DNA of 64,000 nt. Origin: Luzula sylvatica. Its lineage: Eukaryota; Streptophyta; Magnoliopsida; Poales; Juncaceae. The notes below the pieces were generated by a model. The model had not been told where the DNA came from and made no database searches. It saw nothing but the letters and a program-made list of their open reading frames with translations. The stretch lies in the NCBI GenBank assembly GCA_946800325.1, contig OX326959.1, forward strand, positions 48,118,784 to 48,182,783, given 5' to 3'. Each line of letters starts with the position of its first letter. The first letter of the stretch is position 1. Made by a program: the position numbers and the translations under genes. This document shows, piece by piece, positions 11,474 to 24,197 of this stretch.

Positions 11474-12390
11474 TAGGATAATACTCGCGCAACGCGACAT
11501 CATGGAAATTATGTTTTTTTCATTGTAGCACATAATACAATTTTTTATAATAACAATATCACTTCAAAATAAAATTATTTTAAAACTCATTTATGTATCA
11601 TTATTTATATATATTACGATTTCTTGACATTATGGTGACATACAATTACGAGCTAACGAGTCAGTTATTCAGTTCCGACCCAACTCTAGAATTGTTGATA
11701 GCATATGACTCAATTTTTATCCAATAATAATTCATGTATTAATGTTATTTTATAACAATACTTGAGGTATGACACAATTTTACGAAAAAAATAACTATTA
11801 TATCATTGTTGTTCACAATATTTCATGTGATATCAAATATAAACATAGTGAACCATACAAAATATGTAATCACTACACATCATTAATTATATAGTATTGA
11901 TATGTATTTTTTTATTCAAAATGCAATGAAATTTATAAATAATCATATTTAATAGTGAAAAATAATTAAAAAATACTATATAAATATGATTTTGAAAAAA
12001 TATAAATAAAAAATATTTAATATCATATAATTTTTTTAAATTACTTTTTTTGGAAATAACATTAGTATTCCATATATGTTTAAAAATATAAGAAGATATA
12101 GTTGTTCCGGTTGATAGACTATTTTTTTCACTTCGAATATTTAAAAAAAAAAATGATATTAAAATTGTTTGAACAAAAATACAAATATAATATATTAAGT
12201 ATTATATATGATTTTTACAATTATAACATAATTTTTTTTAATGTATTGTACTTTATTACACAATACTTTCATCCATTAACTAATGACTGGACTATCAGAA
12301 TAACGGTAAAATTCAAACGAATATATTTAACGATTTTGAAAATTACGTTCTAAAAATACTAGTAATACATGATGTGTTTTATAATGTTAT
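11474..12390 (-). mobile_element. Helitron-like element, minus orientation
   Basis: On the minus strand the 3' end reads cgcgttgcgcgagtattatc followed by CTAA|T. That is a small GC hairpin about 10 nt before a CTRR terminus, the Helitron signature. The body at about 11740-11900 aligns (inverted) with 20580-20740 of the plus-orientation copy, sharing 'taattaatgatgt', 'acatgaaatattgtgaacaa' and 'cgtaaaattgt'. No Rep/helicase is encoded. The 5' end is uncertain. Confidence 0.6.
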
Positions 12391-12393
12391 ATA

Positions 12394-12522
12394 TTGTGTT
12401 GCACGGATACGGCGATACGGCGACGCGTATCGGATACGGCAATATAACATATGATTTATGATACGATACGGATACGACGATAATGCTAAATTCGGTTTTT
12501 TGGAGTATCCGCGCAACATAGG
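12394..12522. mobile_element. Miniature hAT element of the 'ggatacgg' family, ~129 bp
   Basis: Left end ttgtgttgcacggatacggc and, from the right, cctatgttgcgcggatactc. Both match the ends of the larger element at 39913-40575. Flanks gttatata (12386-12393) and cttatata (12523-12530) fit an 8-bp duplication with one mismatch. Only the terminal ggatacg arrays remain, so it is a deletion derivative. Confidence 0.75.
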
Positions 12523-12530
12523 CTTATATA

Positions 12531-13274
12531 TTAATCTATTAGTATTTCATATATAAAATTTTCATATTTCATTTGTATTCGTATTTGATTATGCAATTTA
12601 AATGTGAAATGATGAACATAGAAAAGACTTAGATTAAAACGAACCTTGTGAATAAAAATAGTTCACGTCATAAATATAAGATGAGTATACTTATAAAATT
12701 GCTCAAAATTGTTTGTAAAATATTGAACACATAAATCATGCCTGTAAAATATATTTATAAATAATAAATGGTCTGGATTTTATCAATCATAATCCAACAG
12801 TGAGAATCATTTTTGTGATGTGATACGAAAAAATTACACAAATTTGAGTACAAAATAACGTATTTAATTACATAATATGTGTTGATTATCATACTGAGTA
12901 ATCATGTTAATTAAGATACGGAGGATGTTGTGATGAAATCCGGAGGATCTAGTAAATAATAGGCCATTTACATTGTCCATAGAATTCACCACACCATCCT
13001 CGGGAGTAATGTTGAGTAAAAGAATATCGCAGCAAGATGCTGAGTTGGTATTAACACATATGAAATTTCATCCAGTCACATCACACCATATCAAAAAATA
13101 CAAAACTACCAAGACATCATGTTTCTATCATATTATGAGAGCATGTTACGTATATTTACTCAAATCCTCTGTATCCTAATAATCAACATGATAATTAACA
13201 AATGACACATAATTAACAGTTAACTAATGTATAATTAAAATACATATAACATAATAATTCTTCATTAATTGTCT
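12531..13274. other. Intergenic AT-rich stretch
   Basis: No supported gene. MITE-like fragments ('gaattcaccacaccatcctc' at about 12983, 'gaggatgttgtgatgaaatc' at about 12922) suggest degraded copies of the family at 357-592. Confidence 0.4.
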
Positions 13275-13385
13275 TTTTATAATAAATAGAGAAAATTCAT
13301 GTGTCCTCCATCAATTGATACCAATGAATATCGAATTCACAACTTCTCTCAATATGATTTTTTATGTCTCACATTCAACCAATTA
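13275..13385 (-). repeat. SINE-like copy
   Basis: The minus strand reads tgagacataaaaaatcatat, then a B-box-like 'gtgaattcgatattcattgg', then 'tcaattgatggaggacac' and 'ttctctattta'. Same architecture as 716-815, 21895-22010 and 48035-48110, with more substitutions in the B box. Confidence 0.4.
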
Positions 13386-13488
13386 TGATATGAGATGATG
13401 ACTTTTTCAAAATGTGGTGATGAATTTTGGGGGTAGAGTATAATTTCTTAAATAATGGTCACAAGGCAACAAAAAAAAAGGGCATATA

Positions 13489-13742
13489 TTGTATCCCTCA
13501 TTTTCCCCACCCACCTTCGATCCACTAATTAATGATTAATTAGTGGATTAATTAACCAAATAAATGATTAATCGAATCTACTTTTAATATTAAATAATGT
13601 GTAATAGTTAATTAATGATTAATTCGAATTAATTAATTGTTAATTGAATGTATTTTTTTTTGTTAATTATCATACTAATTAATCATTAATTAATGATTAA
13701 TTAGTGATACAATTGGGGTGTGGACGAAACGAGGGGTACGAC
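13489..13742. mobile_element. AT-rich palindromic MITE
   Basis: Ends are inverted: gtatccctcattttccccac on the left, gtacccctcgtttcgtccac read from the right. The core is built from attaatgattaattagtg words that are themselves palindromic. Non-coding. Confidence 0.6.
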
Positions 13743-13765
13743 ATAATTACCCAAAAAATAAAGTC

Positions 13766-13950
13766 TACCAGAAGTTCAACAGTTGTTGTCTTGGAAACTA
13801 CCAAGATGTAAACACTCATGACCTTTTCAAAGTCCACTCTGTATAAACATTCACCCAGTACTTAATTAAATCAATTCAAATTCTTCTCATTAAATTATTC
13901 AGTATTTAAGGCTCACGAAATAATAATTGAGTATTTCAAAGCACTCAATT
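13766..13950. repeat. Junction of HSP70 duplication units
   Basis: The left part (13770-13843) matches 1435-1508, upstream sequence of the edge gene. The right part (13844-13948, 'tataaacattcacccagtac', 'aataataattgagtattt') matches 7245-7350 just 3' of HSP70 gene 1. This juxtaposition of 5' flank and 3' flank is what a tandem-duplication junction should look like. Confidence 0.6.
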
Positions 13951-14938
13951 TATATTTTAGTTTTCTTTACCAATAAATTGTGACGTTTAATTTCTCAAAA
14001 CTGATGCGAACGCAGGAAATTTTCTTGAGGTGTTTATCTTCAAAATACATTTTTTTTACGAATTCCCATTACAAAGATGCACTTATTTTGTACAAAATGG
14101 ATTTCTTTAATAGTTAATATTTATAACTTTTTTTTTGAATAAAACAATCTCATAAAAAGTTAATGAAAAATAAGTTATCGATTTCATAAACAAAAATAAC
14201 TTTTCTTTAATAGTTAATTTCTCTTTTCAAAGATGCCAAATAATTTATATTTTCATGTTATCGAATATTTTATGTTACAAGTGGTCATGTTGTAATTTGA
14301 TAGTTCAGTCATCAGTTAATGAATGAAAGTTGAATCGATAATTCAAGAATTGAACACTAAATTAAATTTTTTATTAAATGTAACTTGATTAATCAAATTA
14401 AAATATTAAAAATAAATTGGATGAAATATAATTGTTAGGTTCTTTTTCAAAATTAATCTTAAAACATCACCAGAGACAAAATCAGAAACAAAATTAAAGG
14501 AGGCCAATTTTGTTAAACAAAAACCAATGGTTTCTTGGTTTTGTTGTAAGTGTTTAACACAAGATACAAAAAATCAAGATTTCAAATCTTATTGATATTA
14601 CAAATAAAAAAATTAAACCAATAATATTTATGTTTCATGGATTGTGTTTCACTTTAACACAAAATTTTTTTTGTTAAAACAAAAAAAATACATGCTTGTA
14701 AGAAGACAAGGAAGTTGAACCTACAACATATCGTAACCAATTAATTCAACAAATTTACTACTTAAACTCTTTAAATCTTGTGAAATAGTATCACATACAT
14801 TATTTATGCATATACCAACAAACTTAATACTCGAACCTCACAAATATGAAAAGAAGGTTTGAGTTAAGAGTCCCCATGGAAGTATCAAATAACCTTTTCG
14901 TCTAGTTCGTTATATGTATAAATCGTATTTTATACTGA
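13951..14938. other. Intergenic AT-rich stretch, nothing recognised
   Basis: Low-GC sequence with poly-A/T runs and no domain-bearing frame. Confidence 0.5.
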
Positions 14939-15384
14939 ATATGGATGTTCAAATGGTTTGATTTATTCAAATACATAATCAAATCGGTTGAATTCGACTC
15001 AATCGGTTCAGTTTTCAGTTTGTTTGGCCCAGGTCGGTTAAAAAATAGAATTGTTCGATTTATTCGGTTCGGTTTGGTTTTGCAATTTTGAAAATCGATT
15101 AAATCGAACTTACCAAATAACATCCTATTTTTCACATTTTTTTTAATATGTTAGTGTTAAAATATAAAAAAAGTCGATATAATAATTTTATAAAACAATA
15201 TTATCAAAATTTATATATGTATTTATATTTTTTGATAAATAAAATATAACTTTTCTTATAATTTATTTTTATTTTAAAATTATAATATTTATTATTTGAT
15301 TCAACCGTTAAACGGTTCAGTTCTGTTTGAATTTTGTTCGATTCGTGATCTTATTAGGTTCGAACAGACCACACCACTATAATG
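14939..15384. mobile_element. Degenerate hAT-like element
   Basis: Left end tatggatgttcaaatggttt; right end read inward tagtggtgtggtctgttcga. Both are subterminally rich in tcggttc/aatcggttcag words, like the intact element at 3489-3956. Flanking octamers do not match, so it is either old or the borders are misplaced by a few bases. Confidence 0.5.
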
Positions 15385-15642
15385 TTAAATCAAATGATAA
15401 CATAACAAAGAATACATACATCTAACAAGTCTACAGCATCACATAATTTTTTCTCTTAGAAGAAACACTACACATTAATTAACCTCTCTTAGGCTCACAA
15501 AGTAATAAATATTAAAAATAGTATATCCAAGTACATGAATTTATTTACAAGTGAACATAAAGGAGAACAATGAAATGCAAACAAAACATACAAAACAATT
15601 CATATAACCATTTTCCCTATTTTAGCCAACAGCTCAGTGAGC

Positions 15643-17843
15643 TCACTCCTCGTATATCTTAGTGATAATTGGGTCATATATGCCCTTCAGTTCTTTGATC
15701 TTGTCCTCGCATTCTTGCGCGTCGGTATTTGAGTTATCATTCAACCAATTTATCGCATCATCTGTTGCATCCATGATAATCTTTGTTGCTTCTGATGTTA
15801 GTTTATGCTTGACATTCTCATTTCTGATATTATTCCTCATGTTATAAATGCACTTCTCCAGGGAGTTTCGAGCATCTACTTTTCTCTTGTACTCTTCGTC
15901 CTCAGCCTTGTATATAAGCGCATCCTGGACCATCTTTTCAATCTCTGCGGTACTAAGATTGCTTACTTCATTGGTGACGGTAATTTTGTTCTGATTAAGG
16001 GTAGTTTTGTCCTTTGCTGAGACATTCAGAATACCGTTGGTGTCGATCTGAAAGCATACAACAATTTGTGGCACAAGCCTCAGAGCAGGAGGTATATCAT
16101 TCAGGGTGAACTTGCCAAGGAAGTTATTGTCCTTGGCACAAGTTCTCTCTCCTTGGTACACTTGAATGAGCACGCTAGCTTGGTTGTCTGCATAGGTAGA
16201 GAAGATTTTCTCATGGGTTGTGGGTATGGTGGTGTTTCGAGGGATCAAAGGGGTCATTATCCCACCGGCGGTTTCGATACCAAGCGTAAGCGGGACGACA
16301 TCCACGATCACGAGATCTTGGATCTCATCGTCTCCTTGACCCGTTAACCTTGCACCTTGAACGGCAGCACCGTAGGCAACTGCTTCGTCTGGGTTGATGC
16401 TTTTGCAGAGCTCCTTCCCGTCAAACATTTCTCGCAATAACTTCTCCACCTTCGGAATCCTCGTGGATCCACCCACGATAACAACAACATCTATCTCACC
16501 CTTGGTTAATTTTGCATCAGCTACGCAGTTTTCTGTAAGCTCGATGCACTTTGTGAAGAGGTCTCCGTTAATTTCCTCAAACCGAGCTTGGGTCACGACC
16601 GAGCTAAAATCAATACCCTCATAAATGCTGTCCACATCCACCCTTGTTTGGATAGAAGCAGATAACATCCTCTTCGCTCGCTCGCAAGCAGATCGCAGCC
16701 TCCTAAGGGCTTTTGGGTGGCCGCTAATATCCTTCTTATGTCTACTCTTAAACTCTTGGATAAAATGGTTCACCATGCGGTTGTCGAAGTCCTCTCCACC
16801 GAGATGAGTGTCGCCGGTTATTGCCCGCACTGTAAAGACTCCGTTTTCGACAGATATTATAGAGGCATCAAAGGTGCCGCCTCCAAGATCAAAGATGAGT
16901 ACATTCTTCTTATCATTGTTTCCAGTCGTCTTGTCAAAGGCATATGCTATTGCTGCAGCCGTGGGCTCGTCCATAATGCGGATGACGTCAAGACCCGCAA
17001 TGTCGCCAGCATCCTTTGTTGCACGACGTTGTGCATCATTGAAATACGCCGGGACGGTGACTACTGCCTTGCTGACAGCACAGTCGAGGTAGGCCTCTGC
17101 AATCTCTTTCATGGTTGCAAGGACCATGGACGAAATCTCCTCCGGAGCAAACATCCTCTCTTGGCCTTTGAATTTGACTACGATTTTGGGCTTGTCGCCA
17201 GGGCCTTGAACAACACTAAATGGCCACAGCTTGACGTCGTCTAGAACATGAGGATCAGAGAAACGCCTGCCTATCAATCGCTTCACACCTTTTGCCAAGA
17301 CATGATAAGAAAAGGAAAAATTGTAAAAAAAACTAGAAAAGCGTTTGATTGCTTGATTTTACACATTAATACTTAAAAAAAAAAGATTTTACACACTGAA
17401 TTACAATCTATTTATATTTGAGAACTACCCTATGAATGAATTTATACTTTGGCTCAAGTCTCGACCCTAATCTATCCCTACAATTAATCCCTTTTTATGA
17501 TTTTATCTTATCATAATCCTATTCACATGTTTTTAACTTTATTAATTAGCTTGCGATGAATTTGATGTACAAGAATGATAGCAAAAATCTTACCGAATAC
17601 TGTATTAGTCGGGTTAGTATCAACTTGGTTTTTGGCAGCATCACCGATGAGTCTCTCGGTCCTGGTGAAGGCGACGATGGAAGGCGTGGTGCGACTTCCT
17701 TGCTGGTTTGGGATGATCTCCACACGATTTTGCTCCTTCTCCCACACAGCAACGCATGAATAAGTCGTGCCCAAATCAATCCCAATGGTCGGAGCCTCTT
17801 TTACCTCCTTCTCTTTGCGATGTTTTTCTTCACTGAAACCCAT
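15643..17843 (-). CDS. HSP70: HSP70-like chaperone lacking the EEVD tail (complete gene 2)
   Basis: Exons 17594-17843 and 15643-17288, intron 305 bp (donor GTAAGA, acceptor ggcaaaag), giving 631 aa. The ATG at 17843 has A at -3 and G at +4. The protein opens with a charged extension [18 protein letters not shown] before [11 protein letters not shown], about ten residues longer than its neighbours. The signatures [33 protein letters not shown] and [10 protein letters not shown] are intact. The substrate-binding domain follows [10 protein letters not shown]. It ends [15 protein letters not shown], slightly longer than genes 1 and 3 but still without the Gly-rich tail or EEVD. It is the most divergent of the cluster: the linker reads IVDVVPL where others have LLDVTPL. 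A soluble cytosolic ATPase chaperone is expected; loss of tail-dependent co-chaperone binding is inferred. Confidence 0.95.
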
Positions 17844-18330
17844 TATCTCAAGCTCAAAGTGGGAAAATGTCAATTGAAAGAATTCGAAAGAACCAAAGAA
17901 GAGAGAGATAAGTGAAAGGATATTTATGATGTGTTTCGTATTTGCAAGAAGGTAATGAAGATTTTGTTATTTGAAGACTTCAGGGACCCTTCGTCTTCTT
18001 TTAAATTTTGAAATGTTCTTGATGCTTGTAGATTGAATTTTTTCTCTTTTTTATTTTGTTTATATTTATTATTTATTTTTCCTTTGGAAATTTACTAGCA
18101 AATATCTAAAGGGCGGAGAGTTGACAATTTTATGTTTAATTTAGTTTTAAATGTCTCGCTCCGTTTCGACCGACTTAAATTTATTTTGAAATTAAAATTA
18201 TTTGGATTGAATTAGATAATTATGTATATATTTTAAAGTAAACAATGATTAAAAATTTGACAATAATTTTTTTTTAAGAATGTACATCACATTTCGACAG
18301 TTAGAATTGCATGTATAAAATTGATTGTAA
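17844..18330. other. 5' flank of HSP70 gene 2
   Basis: Upstream region with purine-rich leader-like sequence (17870-17930, 'gaagagagagataagtg'). I see no clean heat-shock element, and no homology to the flanks of gene 1. Confidence 0.4.
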
Positions 18331-18339
18331 GGACAAAAG

Positions 18340-19040
18340 TATTTTTCAAATTATAGAAGAAATTATTTTGCTTAATTAGTTTGCATAAAAGTATAGTTTG
18401 ATATTTTTAGTGTTTAATTATAATTTTGAATCTATAAATTTATACTTATTTTCTTCCACAATAAAAAAAGATATTTTTCACATTTATATTTTAATTATAA
18501 TTTTAACTTTTTTCATTTAATTTTATTGGACAATAACCCTTTTTTCAAATTATATCTAAAATTATTTTGATTAATAAGATTGTGAAAAAATATATTTCGA
18601 TATTTCTTAGGATTTGATTATAATTTTGACTATTTTAGTTTCTATTTATTTCCATGGGATCATAAAAAATAGTTCCAAATTATAGAAAAAATTATCCTGA
18701 TTAATAATATTGCGCAAAAATATAGTTTCATATTTCTTATAATTATATTTTTACTATTTTATTTTCTATTTATTTTCATGGACAAAATAAAGTAGTTTTG
18801 AAATTATAAGACAAATCTTTTTGATTAATAAGATTTTGAAAAAAAAAATGATTAATAAAATTGTAAAAAACATATTTCGATATATTTTAGGATTTGATTA
18901 TAATTTTTACTAACTTAGTTTCTATTTATTTTTATGGGATCATAACAAATATTTCTCAAACAATAGCAAAAATTATTTTGATTATTAATATTGTGTAAAA
19001 ATATAGTTTGATATTTCTTATAATTATATATTTACTCTTT
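18340..19040. repeat. Degenerate AT-rich tandem repeat, ~130-190-bp spacing
   Basis: A motif 'ttgattaataagattgtg..aaatatatttcgatatttct' recurs at about 18368, 18556, 18693, 18849 and 18978. It is accompanied by 'tctatttatttccatgggat' copies. The spacing varies, so it is an eroded array. Confidence 0.6.
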
Positions 19041-19069
19041 TATGGGATCATTAAACTTTAAAGTATTCA

Positions 19070-19706
19070 CCAACTCCGTTATTTTGGACCCATCTTTATG
19101 CAATCTTCTCATGCCACCTCATCACAACCCATGCCACATCATCATAATTATTTCAACCATTAGATTGTGATATGTGGCAACATATGAACCATAGATTAAT
19201 CTTTGATTTTGTGTGATTATGTTTTATTTATAGATATTTATGCAATCTTCTCATGTCCCTTATTTTACACATATTTTTAAGCAATTTTAGAATGCCGCAT
19301 CACCTTACACTGATGACGTGTCAAAATATTATTTGTTATGTTCATGTTGGGCCAGTTGTATTTGATTTTGAATTTTTTTCACAATATGTTACATGATCAA
19401 TTGTGAATACAAATAGAATGTGAAGAGTTTAAATAGAATGTGAAGAGTTTACATGATCAATTTTTTTTATAGTGACATTTATTATTTTTTGTTGTTGTTG
19501 TTGTATTAAAGTACTAAATGAATATTTCGCAATGTGTCATAAAATAGTTTAATAATTTTGTCATAATTAAACTTTTTTAATCAATATGATATTTATTTTC
19601 GTAAAGTCTTATATTTATATTTGATCTCTAAAAAGCATAACTATATATTATGTGTATGGTAAAACAAATGAAACAAAACCGCCGCGAAGCGCGGGTAATC
19701 TCCTAG
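19070..19706 (+). mobile_element. Helitron 3' terminus (non-autonomous)
   Basis: The 3' end reads gccgcgaagcgcgggtaatc, then tcCTAG|T at 19703-19706. A GC hairpin (ccgcgaagcgcgg) lies about 8 nt before a CTAG terminus with T following, which is diagnostic for plant Helitrons. Upstream 'ccaccacctcatcac'-like and 'accattagattgtgatatgt' words are common in such elements. The 5' TC end is not placed with certainty. No Rep/helicase frame. Confidence 0.65.
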
Positions 19707-19859
19707 TAGTATTAATAGCCAAATTATCCATGAAGAAATTTACTCACGTTCTTATTTTGATCATAATTTTGTACAATTTATTTGTATCTAAATAATAACA
19801 TGTGACAAAATTTAAACTATTAATTAATAATTAATTTTTTATAATCATAATTTCATTCT

Positions 19860-20838
19860 AAGCATTTATGTATCCATTGTTTACACCATATTTTTGACAT
19901 TTTAAAAAAATCACGTTATGTAACATTAATTACTTGAACTATTATTATTCGTTTGATTCATGTTAGAGTAAGTTTATTCAATTGTTTATCATTTCATATT
20001 AAGTTAAGTGATAAAATGTGAATACAATGAAATATGAAACATTTATATATGATTAATAAATTAATATGTAATATTATAAGAGATACATCATTACTATTTT
20101 GAGAGCTTTAATTTTAAAATCCTATATTGTTTGAATTTTCTGTTTATTTCACATACATATTAGCATAATTTAATAATAATGTTTACTTAATTTGATTTTG
20201 TGAATATATTATGTAAAAAATACAATACAAAAATGCATATTTACATAATATAATTTTTAGTATTATTATTTAAAAATAATTATAATTAGAAAATCCTAGA
20301 TAATACTAAGTAGGATATATTCGTGATTTTGTTCAAACAACTTTAATATTCAAAATTTACAGAATTAATTGAAATTCAAAAAATATTATTTATAAAAACA
20401 TAAATAATTCTTAAACTAATAACATCTACCGAACAATATTTTTTTTTAAATGCAAATAAATCATATGATATTAAAAAAAAAAATTGTATATATATTTTTG
20501 CTGAATTTAGTTTTGAGATTATTCTTTAAATTACTCTCTCTATTAAATTTGATATTGTTCGTAATTTAAATTGCATTTTGAATCAATAATTTATGTATTA
20601 GTATCATATAATTAATGATGTATTATGACTACATATGTCATAAAGTCCGCTATATTTATATTTAATATTACATGAAATATTGTGAACAATAATGACATAA
20701 TATTTATTGTTATGTATTTTCGTAAAATTGTATTGTATGTATTATTATTTCATATATATCATAAAAATATGTATTTGTATTACAATTGAAAAGATAATTA
20801 ATTAACATGTCCGTGACATAGGGCGAATATTATGCTAG
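19860..20838 (+). mobile_element. Helitron-like element, plus orientation
   Basis: Ends gggcgaatattatgCTAG|T (CTAG at 20835-20838). It is homologous, in inverted orientation, to the element at 11474-12390, with shared blocks at 20600-20740. The terminal hairpin is largely eroded here. The 5' border is approximate. Non-coding. Confidence 0.5.
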
Positions 20839-20839
20839 T

Positions 20840-21890
20840 CAATTTTATATACTAGAAAAGCTTTTAATCTTATACATCGCCGATCATCATTGATCACGTA
20901 AAAAAAATATAATAATATATATGAATGGTTAACAAAAATATTTAAACAATATTATATATAACTAATAATATTTGTCATTCAAAGTTTGCATATGAAAATG
21001 TACAATATATACATATAAAAATATAATTGATAGGTACAAAGATATAAAATTAATAAAAGTAGTTAGCCGGTGGTTAAATTATTTCTCATTGCTTGGTGGA
21101 CCGAGTCAATTTAATATTTTTGTCACTTTCTTGGGAATTTCTGTGCAGTTCAGTTCACATTCTTCGATAGGATAGTTCTTGTATCCGTGGACCAAATACG
21201 AATTTTAGATTTTGACGTTTGGGAATCCAATCCACTAACCCCTGTTATCGAAAGGATTGTTCGAAATCTTCATAATTAGAAGGAATTCACGATTAATCTG
21301 ATAATATTTGACGTTTCCTTTTAGAAACTTGTGGGAACAAGCAACATTTGTTTGAAAAACTAAAGTCTTCTCCCTCAATTTTTATTTATTTTTTATAATA
21401 GCTAACAGCTGTTATAACGAAAACAATCTTTTCTTTGAAAGAAAATTGAGAAGAAAGTGTTCTACAAAAGAAGACGAATTCAATGTAACTGTGGATCATT
21501 TTTGTGGTGTTATTAACAAAATATCTAGGTTGAAGTTTCATTTTACAAATAAAAAATTTGTCAATGGATTTTCGTTCACTATAATTTATTTTTAGAAAAA
21601 ATTGAAGAAGACTGGAATTTTGTATATTTATCAATTTACAAAATTATATCTATATTATTTTATTCTTTTCGGTCCTTAAACACTGAAGTATCTCCTATTA
21701 TTAACCAAATATTTAGAGGCCGCATAATGTGCCTCCACTATTCATATTTTTTTATTTTTGATATTGTCACATGACATCATTGTGTTAATGATTAATGATT
21801 AATTAATAACTCAATAAATATTTGGCGAACTTATGTTTATAAACTCTGTGTTTTTAATTTTATCAGCGTCAATGAATTCATATCACAGTT
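20840..21890. other. Intergenic, no supported gene
   Basis: Mostly AT-rich, with a more complex patch at 21060-21330 ('gtggaccgagtcaat', 'gtccgtggaccaaatacg') that carries no open frame with a recognisable domain. Confidence 0.5.
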
Positions 21891-21894
21891 AGTT

Positions 21895-22010
21895 GAGAGT
21901 GATACACAAAAAATCATATGTTACAGGAAATTGTGGATTCAAGTCTTACTGACATCAATGGATGAAAAACCACCAAATCTTCTTCATTTATTTTCAAAAA
22001 AAAAAAAATT
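21895..22010 (+). repeat. SINE-like copy
   Basis: Reads gagagtgatacacaaaaaat, then 'gtggattcaagtcttactg' (B-box-like), then 'catcaatggatgaaaaacc' and 'aaatcttcttcattta', ending in an A run. It matches the copies at 716-815, 13275-13385 and 48035-48110. Confidence 0.45.
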
Positions 22011-22199
22011 TAAAAGAAATGGAAAGAACAAATAGAACATCCGCAGGGAAGGTACAACTAAAACATGCTTCCACTTCCAAGTTCCAACCATCCATTTTAA
22101 TCACAAATCTTCACATGACAAAAACACATGTTTCAAAAAAATTGCTGGCAGAAAATTAGAATAACGACTATTTTTTCCGGACAGCGTCTAATATAAATT

Positions 22200-23035
22200 T
22201 CACCTTCATATTTAAGTAGTTGTTTTATATCTTTAACCTTCATATTTATACTTTTTTAATTCATGTTTATACATTTTTACAAAAATTGCATTTTTCAATA
22301 TAAATAACAACATATTTATAACGAAAAAAGATATAAATATTTTTGCAATAAACTCTGTGGAAAAAGATATATTTTTAATAAATATAAATTTAGGTATAAC
22401 ATATTTATAACAGAAAAAATTTAGGTATAAATATTTTTGCAATAAATTTAAGTATAAATTTATTTTTTTTGAAATAAAATATTTAGGTATAAATATTTTT
22501 TCAATATACACATAATTTAGCTACATGACAACACAGTTTTATCCATAGTATAGAAAAATGATATAAATATTTAGGTATTTGTTTTTATACATTTCATCTT
22601 TATATTTATATTTTTGCAATAAAAAATGTATAAATAACAACATATATTTTTCGTAGAATAGAAAAATGTACAAATGTAAAAAATATAAATAACAACATAT
22701 TTTAAATCCATAATATAGTAAAAAGATATAAATAACGGAATTCTATAATCCCAAGTATCGAAAAATATAAATAAATAATATATCTCTAATCCATAATATA
22801 TCAAATAAAATATAGTAAATTTTTTTTTTTTATAAATAATAACATATTTAATCCTAAATATAGGAAAAAGTATAAATCATTGTAAAATAATATAGAAAAA
22901 ATATAAATAACAACAAATCTTTAATCTATAGTATAAAAAGAAAAAATAATAATAAAAAATGTATAAATAATAATAATAACAACGTATTTTTTATCCGTAT
23001 AGTGTAGAAAAATGTATAAAATAATACAAAAAATA
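22200..23035. repeat. AT-rich low-complexity tandem region
   Basis: Dozens of variants of 'tataaataacaacatattta' and 'aaatatttaggtataaat'. Open frames are long here only because stop codons are underrepresented in the repeat word. They encode Ile/Phe/Tyr-rich sequence and are not genes. Confidence 0.6.
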
Positions 23036-23040
23036 TATAA

Positions 23041-24190
23041 GAGAGGGTACGGTTAGCGTGGGACGATAATGCACTGGACACTGGACAATGAGCAATTCCG
23101 GAATGTCATTTTTCAAGCAGTGAGCAACGGGCGGCCATTTGAAATGGATTTCAGTGGAGTGTAAAATTATTTCTCTTAATTCAATAAGACAATGGAACTT
23201 AAATGGCTCTAGAAATATCATCGTAATCATAAGACGAAGTGTTGTAGTGACATTAATGTCGTAAGCAATGCCGATATAAAAGAAATATGGACTATAAAGA
23301 GTCAAAGAGAATCCTATTTTTTGAGAAAATATTAAAGAATTCAGTTTTTTTTAATCAAGCATCAAATTGGAGCTTGGCGATGGTGAATGAGCGAGAGTAT
23401 ATGACATAATGATTGGGAATTGGAAAAATTAAATTTGAAATATCAGAACTTACTTAGTTCCGTAGAGAGGAAAGGAGAAGGCAAATGATGGTTAAATCCT
23501 AATTTAATTGACTAATTAAGAATTTAACTAACCGAATTAACACGTCAATTAATATTTGTTAATATAATTTATTGACGTGCCAATTGAATGTGTCAATTGC
23601 CTCCTAGTCAAGGAGTTTGGGATGAGTTTGTGGGATCAAGTATATTTCCTTGGTCCGATGGTTATCTCAGTCCAGCACATGTGGTCCATACAACAATTTA
23701 CATATATAATTGTCCTTGGTCCGATGGTTATCTCAGTCCATGAATTTGATGGGCTTGTCTTGGGCCCGATCATGATTATTACTCTCTTCTTACAAAAATC
23801 AAATTTTCTCAAAATTAATTTTCCAACCAGAGAAATTTCTAAACTCATTTCAATACAATCATTTATATTATACCCTGGAGGCATGCAATAGAACTTCTGT
23901 GTTTGCTGCACTAATAAATTTATTTATTCCCGAAAAGAATCATTCATGAATTATTGTTGAAATGTGAAATTGCTATCCAAGATATACTGTCTCGACGTCC
24001 AAACATATGCAAACCAAAACAAAAGTATATCAAAAAAAAAAAAAAAAAATAGTATACAAACAAGTTACTTCATAAAGATGAGACATACAACAACAAAAAA
24101 GAAAAGAAAAAATGCATTCAAAATATCAATAAACCACTTATTTTGATAAACACAAACTTGTCATTTTGGCTTTTTGGCTTTTTCATGACA
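23041..24190. other. Intergenic with a 28-bp exact direct repeat
   Basis: An identical 28-mer starting tccttggtccgatggttatc occurs at 23647-23674 and 23713-23740. A patch at 23040-23320 has normal base composition, but frames on both strands carry no domain I recognise. Confidence 0.5.
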
Positions 24191-24197
24191 AACTTAA

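Noticed and set aside
16066..17244. Long open frames antisense to HSP70 exon 2 (up to 175 codons, e.g. 16717-17244)
   Set aside because: They mirror the strongly conserved HSP70 frame; antisense openness is a known side effect of HSP70 codon composition, and no domain is encoded.
22233..22804. Minus-strand frames rich in Ile, Phe, Tyr and Lys resembling membrane proteins
   Set aside because: They come from an AT-rich tandem repeat word without stops, not from a protein under selection.
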